The notes under the pieces were generated by a model, which saw only the letters and a list, made by a program, of their open reading frames with translations, made no database searches and was not told the origin of the DNA. From Siphonodentalium dalli (taxonomy: Eukaryota > Mollusca > Scaphopoda > Gadilida > Siphonodentaliidae), in contig CP136061.1 of NCBI GenBank assembly GCA_032622095.1, positions 231,940,944-232,004,943 of the forward strand: a stretch of DNA of 64,000 bases, read 5' to 3'. Of the stretch, positions 8,113-20,700 are shown piece by piece; within the stretch, counting starts at the first letter, position 1; each line of letters opens with the position of its first letter. The position numbers and the translations under genes are program-made.

Positions 8113-8263
8113 AATAGTGTAACTAACGAATATCGACCACCCCATTCCTATTTTTATGTGATACATATGCATGTATACCTGTTATGACCGTATATTGTAT
8201 TTACGAATACACATCTGTGATGTCTATAGTTGACGACCAGAATAAACTGAATTGAATTGAATG
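8113..8263 (+). other. Retroposon-like 3' untranslated end with AATAAA and TTGAA tail
   Basis: After the stop codon at 8112 there are about 130 non-coding bases, then AATAAA at 8241-8246, then CTGAATTGAATTGAATG. The order stop, short untranslated region, AATAAA and short tandem tail fits the 3' end of a non-LTR element. It lies about 60 bases before the 55-bp satellite. Confidence 0.4.
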
Positions 8264-8434
8264 CATTTGGGATCAGTAAACAATGACAGCTAAAAACTAT
8301 AGAATCAAAGTGTACACTAAGAACGATTGGCGATCTACTCGTGACCATTACTAGCCTACATAGGACCCTCCATATCATAAATTGACAATCTACTCATGAC
8401 CATTATTATCCTAAATAGGACCCACCATATCATG

Positions 8435-9960
8435 AATTGACTATCTACTCATGACCATTATCAGCCTACATAGGACCCTCCATATCATGAATTGACGATA
8501 TACTCATGACCAATATTATCCTACATAGGACCCTCCATATCATGAATTGACGATCTACTCATGACCATTATCAGCCTACATAGGACCATCCATATCATGA
8601 ATTGACGATCTACTCATGACCATTATCAGCCTACATAGGACCCTCCATATCACGAATTGACGATCTATACATGACCATTATTAGCCTACATAGGACCCTC
8701 CATATCATGAATTGACGATCTACTCATGACCATTATCAGCCTACATAGGACCCTCCATATCATGAATTGACGATCTACTCATGACCATTACTATCCTACA
8801 TAGGACCCTCCATATCATGAATTGGCGATCTACTCATGACCATTACTAGCCTATATAGGACCCTCCATATCATGAATTGACGATCTACTCATGACCATTA
8901 CTAGCCTATATAGGACCCTCCATATCATGAATTGACGATCTACTCATGACCATTACTAGCCTACATAGGACCCTCCATATCACGAATTGACGATCTACTC
9001 ATGACCAATATTATCCTACATAGGACCCCCCATATCATGAATTGACGATCTACGCATGACCATTATTAGCCTACATAGGACCCTCCATATCATGAATTGA
9101 CGATCTACTCATGACCATTATCAGCCTACATAGGACCCTCCATATCATGAATTGACGATCTACTCATGACCATTATCAGCCTACATAGGACCCCCCATAT
9201 CATGAATTGGCGATCTACTCATGACCGTTATCAGCCTACATAGGACCCTCCATATCATGAATTGACGATCTACTCATGACCATTATCAGCCTACATAGGA
9301 CCCTCCATATCATGAATTGACGATCTACTCATGACCATTATCAGCCTACATAGGACCCTCCATATCATGAATTGACGATATACTCATGACCAATATTATC
9401 CTACATAGGACCCTCCATATCATGAATTGACGATCTACTCATGACCATTATCAGCCTACATAGGACCCTCCATATCATGAATTGACGATCTACTCATGAC
9501 CATTATCAGCCTACATAGGACCCTCCATATCACGAATTGACGATCTATTCATGACCATTATTAGCCTACATAGGACCCTCCATATCATGAATTGACGATC
9601 TACTCATGACCATTATCAGCCTACATAGGACCCTCCATATCATGAATTGACGATCTACTCATGACCATTACTATCCTACATAGGACCCTCCATATCATGA
9701 ATTGGCGATCTACTCATGACCATTACTAGCCTATATAGGACCCTCCATATCATGAATTGACGATCTACTCATGGCCATTACTAGCCTATATAGGACCCTC
9801 CATATCATGAATTGACGATCTACTCATGACCAATATTATCCTACATAGGACCCTCCATATCACGAATTGACGATCTACTCATGACCAATATTATCCTACA
9901 TAGGACCCCCCATATCATGAATTGACGATCTACGCATGACCATTATTAGCCTACATAGGA
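8435..9960. repeat. 16-unit (880-bp) duplication at the left of the 55-bp array
   Basis: A distinctive unit with GACGATATACTC followed by CAATATTATCC occurs at about 8494 and again 880 bases later at about 9374. The ordered series of variants downstream (CACGAATT, GGCGATC, TATATAGG, CCCCCC with ACGCATG) repeats with the same spacing up to about 9080 and 9960. This is a block of 16 units duplicated in tandem, with scattered single-base differences between the two copies. Confidence 0.75.
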
Positions 9961-11639
9961 CCCTCCATATCATGAATTGACGATTTACTCATGACTATTA
10001 GTAGCCTACATAGGACCCCCCATATCATGAATTGACGATCTACTCATGACCATTATCAGCCTACATAGGACCCTCCATATCATGAATTGACGATCTACTC
10101 ATGACCATTATCAGCCTACATAGGACCCTCCATATCATGAATTGACGATCTACTCATGACCAATATTATCCTACATAGGACCCCCCATATCATGAATTGA
10201 CGATCTACTCATGACCAGTATTATCCTACATAGGACCCTCCATATCATGAATTGACGATCTACGCATGACTAATATTATCCTACATAGGACCCTCCATAT
10301 CATAAATTGACGATCTACTCATGACCAATATTAGCCCACATAGGACCCTCCATATCATGAATTGACGATCTACGCATGACCATTATCAGACTACATAGGA
10401 CCCCCCATATCATGAATTGACGATCTACTTATGACCATTACTAGCCTACATAGGACCCTCCATATCATGAATTGACGATCTACGCATGCCCATTATTATC
10501 CTACATAGGACCCTCCATATCATGAATTGACGATCTACTCATGACCAATATTATCCTACATAGGACCCTCCATATCATGAATTGACGATCTACTCATGAC
10601 CATTATTATCCTACATAGGACCCTCCATATCATGAATTGACGATCTATTCATGACCATTATTATCCTACATAGGACCCTCCATATCATGACTGGACGATC
10701 TATTCATGACCATTATTATCCTACATAGGACCCTCCATATCATGACTGGACGATCTACGCATGACCAATATTATCCTACATAGGACCCTCCATATCATAA
10801 ATTGACGATCTACTCATGACCAATATTATCCTACATAGGACCCTCCATATCATGAATTGACGATCTACGCATGACCAATATTATCCTACATAGGACCCTC
10901 CATATCATGAATTGACGATCTACTCATGACCAATATTATCCTACACAGGACCCTCCATATCATAAATTGACGATCTACTCATGACCAATATTATCCTACA
11001 TAGGACCCCCCATATCATGAATTGACGATCTACGCATGACCATTATCAGACTACATAGGACCCCCCATATCATGAATTGACGATCTACTCATGACCATTA
11101 TTAGCCTACATAGGACCCTCCATATCATGAATTGACGATCTACTCATGACCATTATTAGCCTACATAGGACCCTCCATATCATGAATTGACGATCTACTC
11201 ATGACCATTATTAGCCTACATAGGACCCTCCATGTCATGAATTGACGATCTACGCATGACTAATATTATCCTACATAGGACCCTCCATATCATAAATTGA
11301 CGATCTACTCATGACCAATATTAGCCTACATAGGACCCTCCATATCATGAATTGACGATCTACTCATGACCATTATTAGCCTACATAGGACCCTCCATAT
11401 TATGAATTGACGATCTACTCATGACCAATATTATCCTACATAGGACCCCCCATATCATGAATTGACGATCTATTCATGACCATTATTAGCCTACATAGGA
11501 CCCCCCCCCATATCATGAATTGACGATCTACGCATGACCATTATCAGACTACATAGGACCCCCCATATCATGAATTGACGATCTACTCATGACCTTTATT
11601 AGCCTACATAGGACCCTCCATATCATGAATTGACGATCT
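9430..11639. repeat. Higher-order block A of the 55-bp array
   Basis: About 2.2 kb (40 units) whose order of unit variants recurs in blocks B and C. Diagnostic units include CACGAATT at 9861, ACTTATGACC at about 10428, CGCATGCCC at about 10483 and the C9 run at 11501-11509. The block closes with the ACCTTTATT unit at about 11593. Confidence 0.85.
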
Positions 11640-13451
11640 ACTCATGACCAATATTATCCTACATAGGACCCTCCATATCACGAATTGACGATCTACTCAT
11701 GACCAATATTATCCTACATAGGACCCCCCATATCATGAATTGACGATCTACGCATGACCATTATTAGCCTACATAGGACCCTCCATATCATGAATTGACG
11801 ATTTACTCATGACTATTAGTAGCCTACATAGGACCCCCCATATCATGAATTGACGATCTACTCATGACCATTATCAGCCTACATAGGACCCCCCATATCA
11901 TGAATTGACGATCTACTCATGACCATTATCAGCCTACATAGGACCCTCCATATCATGAATTGACGATCTACTCATGACCAATATTATCCTACATAGGACC
12001 CCCCATATCATGAATTGACGATCTACTCATGACCAGTATTATCCTACATAGGACCCTCCATATCATGAATTGACGATCTACGCATGACTAATATTATCCT
12101 ACATAGGACCCTCCATATCATAAATTGACGATCTACTCATGACCAATATTAGCCCACATAGGACCCTCCATATCATGAATTGACGATCTACGCATGACCA
12201 TTATCAGACTACATAGGACCCCCCATATCATGAATTGACGATCTACTTATGACCATTACTAGCCTACATAGGACCCTCCATATCATGAATTGACGATCTA
12301 CGCATGCCCATTATTAGCCTACATAGGACCCTCCATATCATGAATTGACGATCTACTCATGACCAATATTATCCTACATAGGACCCTCCATATCATGAAT
12401 TGACGATCTACTCATGACCATTATTATCCTACATAGGACCCTCCATATCATGAATTGACGATCTACTCATGACCAATATTATCCTACATAGGACCCTCCA
12501 TATCATGAATTGACGATCTATTCATGACCATTATTATCCTACATAGGACCCTCCATATCATGACTGGACGATCTACGCATGACCAATATTATCCTACATA
12601 GGACCCTCCATATCATAAATTGACGATCTACTCATGACCAATATTATCCTACATAGGACCCTCCATATCATGAATTGACGATCTACGCATGACCAATATT
12701 ATCCTACATAGGACCCTCCATATCATGAATTGACGATCTACTCATGACCAATATTATCCTACACAGGACCCTCCATATCATAAATTGACGATCTACTCAT
12801 GACCAATATTATCCTACATAGGACCCCCCATATCATGAATTGACGATCTACGCATGACCATTATCAGACTACATAGGACCCCCCATATCATGAATTGACG
12901 ATCTACTCATGACCATTATTAGCCTACATAGGACCCTCCATATCATGAATTGACGATCTACTCATGACCATTATTAGCCTACATAGGACCCTCCATATCA
13001 TGAATTGACGATCTACTCATGACCATTATTAGCCTACATAGGACCCTCCATGTCATGAATTGACGATCTACGCATGACTAATATTATCCTACATAGGACC
13101 CTCCATATCATAAATTGACGATCTACTCATGACCAATATTAGCCTACATAGGACCCTCCATATCATGAATTGACGATCTACTCATGACCATTATTAGCCT
13201 ACATAGGACCCTCCATATTATGAATTGACGATCTACTCATGACCAATATTATCCTACATAGGACCCCCCATATCATGAATTGACGATCTATTCATGACCA
13301 TTATTAGCCTACATAGGACCCCCCCCCCATATCATGAATTGACGATCTACGCATGACCATTATCAGACTACATAGGACCCCCCATATCATGAATTGACGA
13401 TCTACTCATGACCTTTATTAGCCTACATAGGACCCTCCATATCATGAATTG
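11640..13451. repeat. Higher-order block B of the 55-bp array
   Basis: Repeats the last 33 units of block A at an offset of 1818 bases, which is 33 units plus 3 bases. The extra 3 bases equal the excess C residues in the expanded C run. Diagnostic markers are CACGAATT at 11679, CGCATGCCC near 12301 and a C10 run at 13319-13328. Confidence 0.85.
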
Positions 13452-15655
13452 ACGATCTACTCATGACCATTATCAGCCTACATAGGACCCTCCATATCAT
13501 GAATTGACGATCTACTCATGACCATTATCAGCCTACATAGGACCCTCCATATCACGAATTGACGATCTATTCATGACCATTATTAGCCTACATAGGACCC
13601 TCCATATCATGAATTGACGATCTACTCATGACCATTATCAGCCTACATAGGACCCTCCATATCATGAATTGACGATCTACTCATGACCATTACTATCCTA
13701 CATAGGACCCTCCATATCATGAATTGGCGATCTACTCATGACCATTACTAGCCTATATAGGACCCTCCATATCATGAATTGACGATCTACTCATGGCCAT
13801 TACTAGCCTATATAGGACCCTCCATATCATGAATTGACGATCTACTCATGACCAATATTATCCTACATAGGACCCTCCATATCACGAATTGACGATCTAC
13901 TCATGACCAATATTATCCTACATAGGACCCCCCATATCATGAATTGACGATCTACGCATGACCATTATTAGCCTACATAGGACCCTCCATATCATGAATT
14001 GACGATTTACTCATGACTATTAGTAGCCTACATAGGACCCCCCATATCATGAATTGACGATCTACTCATGACCATTATCAGCCTACATAGGACCCCCCAT
14101 ATCATGAATTGACGATCTACTCATGACCATTATCAGCCTACATAGGACCCTCCATATCATGAATTGACGATCTACTCATGACCAATATTATCCTACATAG
14201 GACCCCCCATATCATGAATTGACGATCTACTCATGACCAGTATTATCCTACATAGGACCCTCCATATCATGAATTGACGATCTACGCATGACTAATATTA
14301 TCCTACATAGGACCCTCCATATCATAAATTGACGATCTACTCATGACCAATATTAGCCCACATAGGACCCTCCATATCATGAATTGACGATCTACGCATG
14401 ACCATTATCAGACTACATAGGACCCCCCATATCATGAATTGACGATCTACTTATGACCATTACTAGCCTACATAGGACCCTCCATATCATGAATTGACGA
14501 TCTACGCATGCCCATTATTAGCCTACATAGGACCCTCCATATCATGAATTGACGATCTACTCATGACCAATATTATCCTACATAGGACCCTCCATATCAT
14601 GAATTGACGATCTACTCATGACCATTATTATCCTACATAGGACCCTCCATATCATGAATTGACGATCTACTCATGACCAATATTATCCTACATAGGACCC
14701 TCCATATCATGAATTGACGATCTATTCATGACCATTATTATCCTACATAGGACCCTCCATATCATGACTGGACGATCTACGCATGACCAATATTATCCTA
14801 CATAGGACCCTCCATATCATAAATTGACGATCTACTCATGACCAATATTATCCTACATAGGACCCTCCATATCATGAATTGACGATCTACGCATGACCAA
14901 TATTATCCTACATAGGACCCTCCATATCATGAATTGACGATCTACTCATGACCAATATTATCCTACACAGGACCCTCCATATCATAAATTGACGATCTAC
15001 TCATGACCAATATTATCCTACATAGGACCCCCCATATCATGAATTGACGATCTACGCATGACCATTATCAGACTACATAGGACCCCCCATATCATGAATT
15101 GACGATCTACTCATGACCATTATTAGCCTACATAGGACCCTCCATATCATGAATTGACGATCTACTCATGACCATTATTAGCCTACATAGGACCCTCCAT
15201 ATCATGAATTGACGATCTACTCATGACCATTATTAGCCTACATAGGACCCTCCATGTCATGAATTGACGATCTACGCATGACTAATATTATCCTACATAG
15301 GACCCTCCATATCATAAATTGACGATCTACTCATGACCAATATTAGCCTACATAGGACCCTCCATATCATGAATTGACGATCTACTCATGACCATTATTA
15401 GCCTACATAGGACCCTCCATATTATGAATTGACGATCTACTCATGACCAATATTATCCTACATAGGACCCCCCATATCATGAATTGACGATCTATTCATG
15501 ACCATTATTAGCCTACATAGGACCCCCCCCATATCATGAATTGACGATCTACGCATGACCATTATCAGACTACATAGGACCCCCCATATCATGAATTGAC
15601 GATCTACTCATGACCTTTATTAGCCTACATAGGACCCTCCATATCATGAATTGAC
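13452..15655. repeat. Higher-order block C of the 55-bp array
   Basis: Repeats all of block A (offset 4022) and all of block B (offset 2204, which is 40 units plus 4). It includes the seven leading units that block B lacks. Its homologous C run is 8 long (15523-15530), and the ACCTTTATT closing unit lies near 15612. Confidence 0.85.
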
Positions 15656-17089
15656 GATCTACACATGACCATTATTAGCCTACATAGGACCCTCCATATC
15701 ATGAATTGACGATCTACTCATGGCCATTATTAGCCTACATAGGACCCTCCATATCATGAATTGACGATCTACGCATGACTAATATTATCCCACATAGGAC
15801 CCTCCATATCATAAATTGACGATCTACTCATGACCAATATTAGCCTACATAGGACCCTCCATATCATGAATTGACGATCTACTCATGACCATTATTAGCC
15901 TACATAGGACCCTCCATATCATGAATTGACGATCTACTCATGACCAATATTATCCTACATAGGACCCCCATATCATGACTTGACGATCTATTCATGACCA
16001 TTATTAGCCTACATAGGACCCCCCATATCATGAATTGACTATCTACTCATGACCAATATTATCCTACATAGGACCCTCCATATCATGAATTGACGATCTA
16101 TTCATGACCATTATTAGCCTACATAGGACCCCCCATATCATGAATTGACTATCTACTCATGACCAATATTATCCTACATAGGACCCTCCATATCATGAAT
16201 TGACGATCTACGCATGACCATTATTAGCCTACATAGGACCCCCATATCATGACTTGACGATCTACTCATGACCAATATTATCATACGTAGGACCCCCCAT
16301 ATCATGAATTGACGATCTACTCATGACCGTTATCAGACTACATAGGACCCTCCATATCATGAATTGACGATCTACGCATGATCATTACTAGCCTACATAG
16401 GACCCCCCATATCATGAATTGACGATCTACTCAATGACCATTATTAGCCTACATAGGACCCCCCCCCCCCCATATCATAAATTGACGATCTACTCATGAC
16501 CAATATTATTCTACATAGGACCCCCCATATCATGACTGGACGATCTACTCATGACCAATATTATCATACATAGGACCCCCCATATCATAAATTGACGATC
16601 TACTCATGACCAATATTATCCTACATAGGACCCCCCATATCATGACTGGACGATCTACTCATGACCAATATTATCATACATAGGACCCCCCATATCATGA
16701 ATTGACGATCTACTCATGACCAATATTATCATACATAGGACCCTCCATATCATGAATTGACGATCTATTCATGACCATTATTAGCCTACATAGGACCCTC
16801 CATATCATGACTGGATGATCTACTCATGACCAATATTAGCCTACATAGGACCCCCCATATCATGAATTGACTATCTACTCATGACCAATATTATCCTACA
16901 TAGTACCCTCCATATCATGAATTGACGATCTACGCATGACCATTATTAGCCTACATAGGACCCTCCATATCATGAATTGACGATCTACTCATGACCAATA
17001 TTATCATACATAGGACCCCCCATATCATGAATTGACGATCTACTCATGACCATTATCAGACTACATAGGACCCCCCATATCATGAATTG

Positions 17090-17685
17090 TAAACGCAATT
17101 TTAAGGAATTAATTCAAACCTGTGATAGTTGAATATCTCGTAGTATTCGAACAACTGTATTGATGATACTTTTCTTCGTCGCCAGTGCATTAAACTGCAT
17201 GTAGAATCGTTCACACAGCGAGTACGATATACAAAACATGGCCGCTGGGTGAGTTCCAATGCTGCGAACGAATTCGGAGTAACAATTTAGCGAACACTAT
17301 ACACACATGCAATACGAATAAGAAGTGAACACTACTCACACAATAAGAGTAAGATGTGAACAATGACCAATTTTCAGAAGCTGAAGTGAAATGAACCAAT
17401 CATAAACGATCTCACAGGTTATAATAGGAGCATGTGTGGTCATGTTTCTTAGCATGCAGCATGCTTGCACTTACCCACGTCACATTTCTCATCCATGAAA
17501 CGAATCGCGTTTATTGAAAATTTCAATGATCATCGATTCTTAAAATGACACCGGAGAGCTCTCCTAACTGAGATATATTGTGCTCTATTATTATAATAAT
17601 TATTGGTGAATTCCAAAAATAATAGTATATATCATGTTCTTTGGCTATATCCGGTAAAAGTGTCACTCACATCATCTAGCTCGAG
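17090..17685. other. Unique spacer between the two large satellites
   Basis: About 600 bases of non-repetitive sequence. It contains a perfect 12-bp palindrome GGAGAGCTCTCC (17553-17564) and a near-palindrome AGCATGCAGCATGCT (17451-17465). A 62-codon minus-strand frame (17211-17399) has no recognised features and is not annotated as a gene. No RNA gene or transposon end was recognised. Confidence 0.6.
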
Positions 17686-17724
17686 TCGAGACTTAACCGT
17701 TAGTTGCATGTACGAGACTTACCC

Positions 17725-17780
17725 GTTTGTTGTATGTATACGAGACTTACCCGTTTGTTGTATGTATACGAGACTTACCC
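17725..17780. repeat. Two 28-bp units at the left edge of the 26-bp array
   Basis: Two consecutive units carry an extra TA (TGTATGTATACGAG), giving 28-bp spacing (17725, 17753, 17781). They are the only clear length variants I found before the last kilobase. They also have CGTTTG in place of CGTTAG. Array edges commonly keep older, less homogenised units. Confidence 0.85.
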
Positions 17781-20700
17781 GTTTGTTGTATGTTCGAGAC
17801 TTACCCGTTAGTAGTATGTACGAGACTTACCCGTTTGTTGTATGTTCGAGACTTACCCGTTATTTGCATGTTCGAGACTTACCCATTAGTTGCATGTTCG
17901 AGACTTACCCGTTAGTAGCATGTTCGAGACTTACCCGTTAGTTGCATGTACGAGACTTACCCGTTATTTGCATGTTCGAGACTTACCCATTAGTTGCATG
18001 TTCGAGACTTACCCGTTAGTAGCATGTTCGAGACTTACCCGTTAGTTGCATGTTCGAGACTTACCCGTTAGTAGCATGTTCGAGACTTACCCGTTAGTTG
18101 CATGTTCGAGACTTACCCGTTAGTTGCATGTTCGAGACTTACCCGTTAGTTGCATGTTCGAAACTTACCCGTTAGTTGCATTTTCGAGACTTACCCGTTA
18201 GTTGCATGTACGAGACTTACCCGTTAGTTGCATGTTCGAGACTTAGCCGTTAGTTGCATGTTCGAGACTTACCCGTTAGTTGCATGTTCGAGACTTACCC
18301 GTTAGTTGCATGTTCGAGACTTACCCGTTAGTTGCATGTTCGAGACTTACCCGTTAGTTGCATGTTCGAGACTTACCCGTTAGTAGCATGTTCGAGACTT
18401 ACCCGTTATTTGCATGTTCGAGACTTACCCGTTAGTTGCATGTTCGAGACTTACCCGTTAGTTGCATGTTCGAGACTTACCCGTTATTTGCATGTTCGAG
18501 ACTTACCCGTTAGTTGTATGTTCGAGACTTACCCGTTATTTGCATGTTCGAGACTTACCCGTTATTTGCATGTTCGAGACTTACCCGTTATTTGCATGTT
18601 CGAGACTTACCCGTTAGTTGCATGTACGAGACTTACCCGTTATTTGCATGTTCGAGACTTACCCGTTAGTTGCATGTTCGAGACTTACCCGTTAGTAGCA
18701 TGTACGAGACTTACCCGTTATTTGCATGTTCGAGACTTACCCGTTAGTTGCATGTACGAGACTTACCCGTTATTTGCATGTTCGAGACTTACCCGTTAGT
18801 TGCATGTTCGAGACTTACCCGTTAGTAGCATGTACGAGACTTACCCGTTATTTGCATGTTCGAGACTTACCCGTTAGTTGCATGTTCGAGACTTACCCGT
18901 TAGTAGCATGTACGAGACTTACCCGTTATTTGCATGTTCGAGACTTACCCGTTAGTTGCATGTACGAGACTTACCCGTTATTTGCATGTTCGAGACTTAC
19001 CCGTTAGTTGCATGTTCGAGACTTACCCGTTAGTAGCATGTTCGAGACTTACCCGTTAGTTGCATGTTCGAGACTTACCCGTTAGTTGCATGTTCGAGAC
19101 TTACCCGTTATTTGCATGTTCGAGACTTACCCGTTAGTAGCATGCACGAGACTTACCCGTTGGTTGTATGTACGAGACTTACCCGTTAGTAGCATTTTCG
19201 AGACTTACCCGTTATTTGCATGTACGAGACTTACCCGTTAGTTGTATGTACGAGACTTACCCGTTAGTAGCATGCACGAGACTTACCCGTTGGTTGTATG
19301 TACGAGACTTACCCGTTAGTAGCATTTTCGAGACTTACCCGTTATTTGCATGTACGAGACTTACCCGTTAGTTGTATGTACGAGACTTACCCGTTAGTAG
19401 CATTTTCGAGACTTACCCGTTATTTGCATGTTCGAGACTTACCCGTTATTTGCATGTTCGAGACTTACCCGTTAGTTGTATGTACGAGACTTACCCGTTA
19501 GTTGTATGTTCGAGACTTACCCGTTAGTTGCATGTTCGAGACTTACCCGTTAGTTGCATGTACGAGACTTACCCGTTATTTGCATGTTCGAGACTTACCC
19601 GTTATTTGCATGTTCGAGACTTACCCGTTAGTTGCATGTACGAGACTTACCCGTTATTTGCATGTTCGAGACTTACCCGTTAGTTGCATGTACGAGACTT
19701 ACCCGTTAGTTGTATGTTCGAGACTTACCCGTTAGTTGTATGTTCGAGACTTACCCGTTAGTTGCATGTACGAGACTTACCCGTTAGTTGTATGTTCGAG
19801 ACTTACCCGTTAGTTGTATGTTCGAGACTTACCCGTTAGTTGTATGTTCGAGACTTACCCGTTATTTGCATGTTCGAGACTTACCCGTTAGTTGTATGTA
19901 CGAGACTTACCCGTTAGTTGCATGTTCGAGACTTACCCGTTAGTTGTATGTTCGAGACTTACCCGTTATTTGCATGTTCGAGACTTACCCGTTAGTTGCA
20001 TGTTCGAGACTTACCCGTTAGTTGTATGTACGAGACTTACCCGTTAGTTGCATGTTCGAGACTTACCCGTTAGTTGTATGTTCGAGACTTACCCGTTAGT
20101 TGTATGTTCGAGACTTACCCGTTAGTTGTATGTTCGAGACTTACCCGTTAGTTGTATGTTCGAGACTTACCCGTTAGTTGCATGTTCGAGACTTACCCGT
20201 TAGTTGTATGTTCGAGACTTACCCGTTATTTGCATGTTCGAGACTTACCCGTTAGTTGCATGTTCGAGACTTACCCGTTAGTTGTATGTACGAGACTTAC
20301 CCGTTAGTTGCATGTTCGAGACTTACCCGTTAGTTGTATGTTCGAGACTTACCCGTTAGTTGTATGTACGAGACTTACCCGTTAGTTGCATGTACGAGAC
20401 TTACCCGTTAGTTGCATGTACGAGACTTACCCGTTAGTTGCATGTACGAGACTTACCCGTTAGTTGTATGTACGAGACTTACCCGTTAGTTGCATGTACG
20501 AGACTTACCCGTTAGTTGTATGTACGAGACTTACCCGTTAGTTGCATGTACGAGACTTACCCGTTAGTTGTATGTACGAGACTTACCCGTTAGTTGCATG
20601 TACGAGACTTACCCGTTAGTTGCATGTACGAGACTTACCCGTTAGTTGTATGTACGAGACTTACCCGTTAGTTGCATGTACGAGACTTACCCGTTAGTTG

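Larger units (their letters stand above)
8325..17089. repeat. 55-bp satellite array, about 159 units
   Basis: The unit runs from GACGATCTACTCATGACC through a variable ATTATCAGCC segment and TACATAGGACCC to CCATATCATGAATT, and repeats every 55 bases. Frequent variants are CATTATCAGCC, CAATATTATCC and CATTACTAGCC in the middle, CTCC or CCCC in the C-rich stretch, and ACTC, ACGC or ATTC before ATGACC. Stops occur in every frame, so no open frames exist. Edges are sharp: it begins after AAGAACGATT and ends at GAATTG before TAAACGCAATTTT. The array shows long-range higher-order duplication. No transcription signal specific to it was recognised. Confidence 0.98.

Noticed and set aside
17211-17399. 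62-codon minus-strand frame in the unique spacer
   Set aside because: It is isolated and short, with no motif, no recognisable relatives and no splice or promoter context.
17686-20350. CENP-B-box-like motif in TTCGAGACTTACCCG units
   Set aside because: The spacing between TTCG and the C/G block looks similar, but the required A and the CGGG orientation do not match the known box, so no claim is made.
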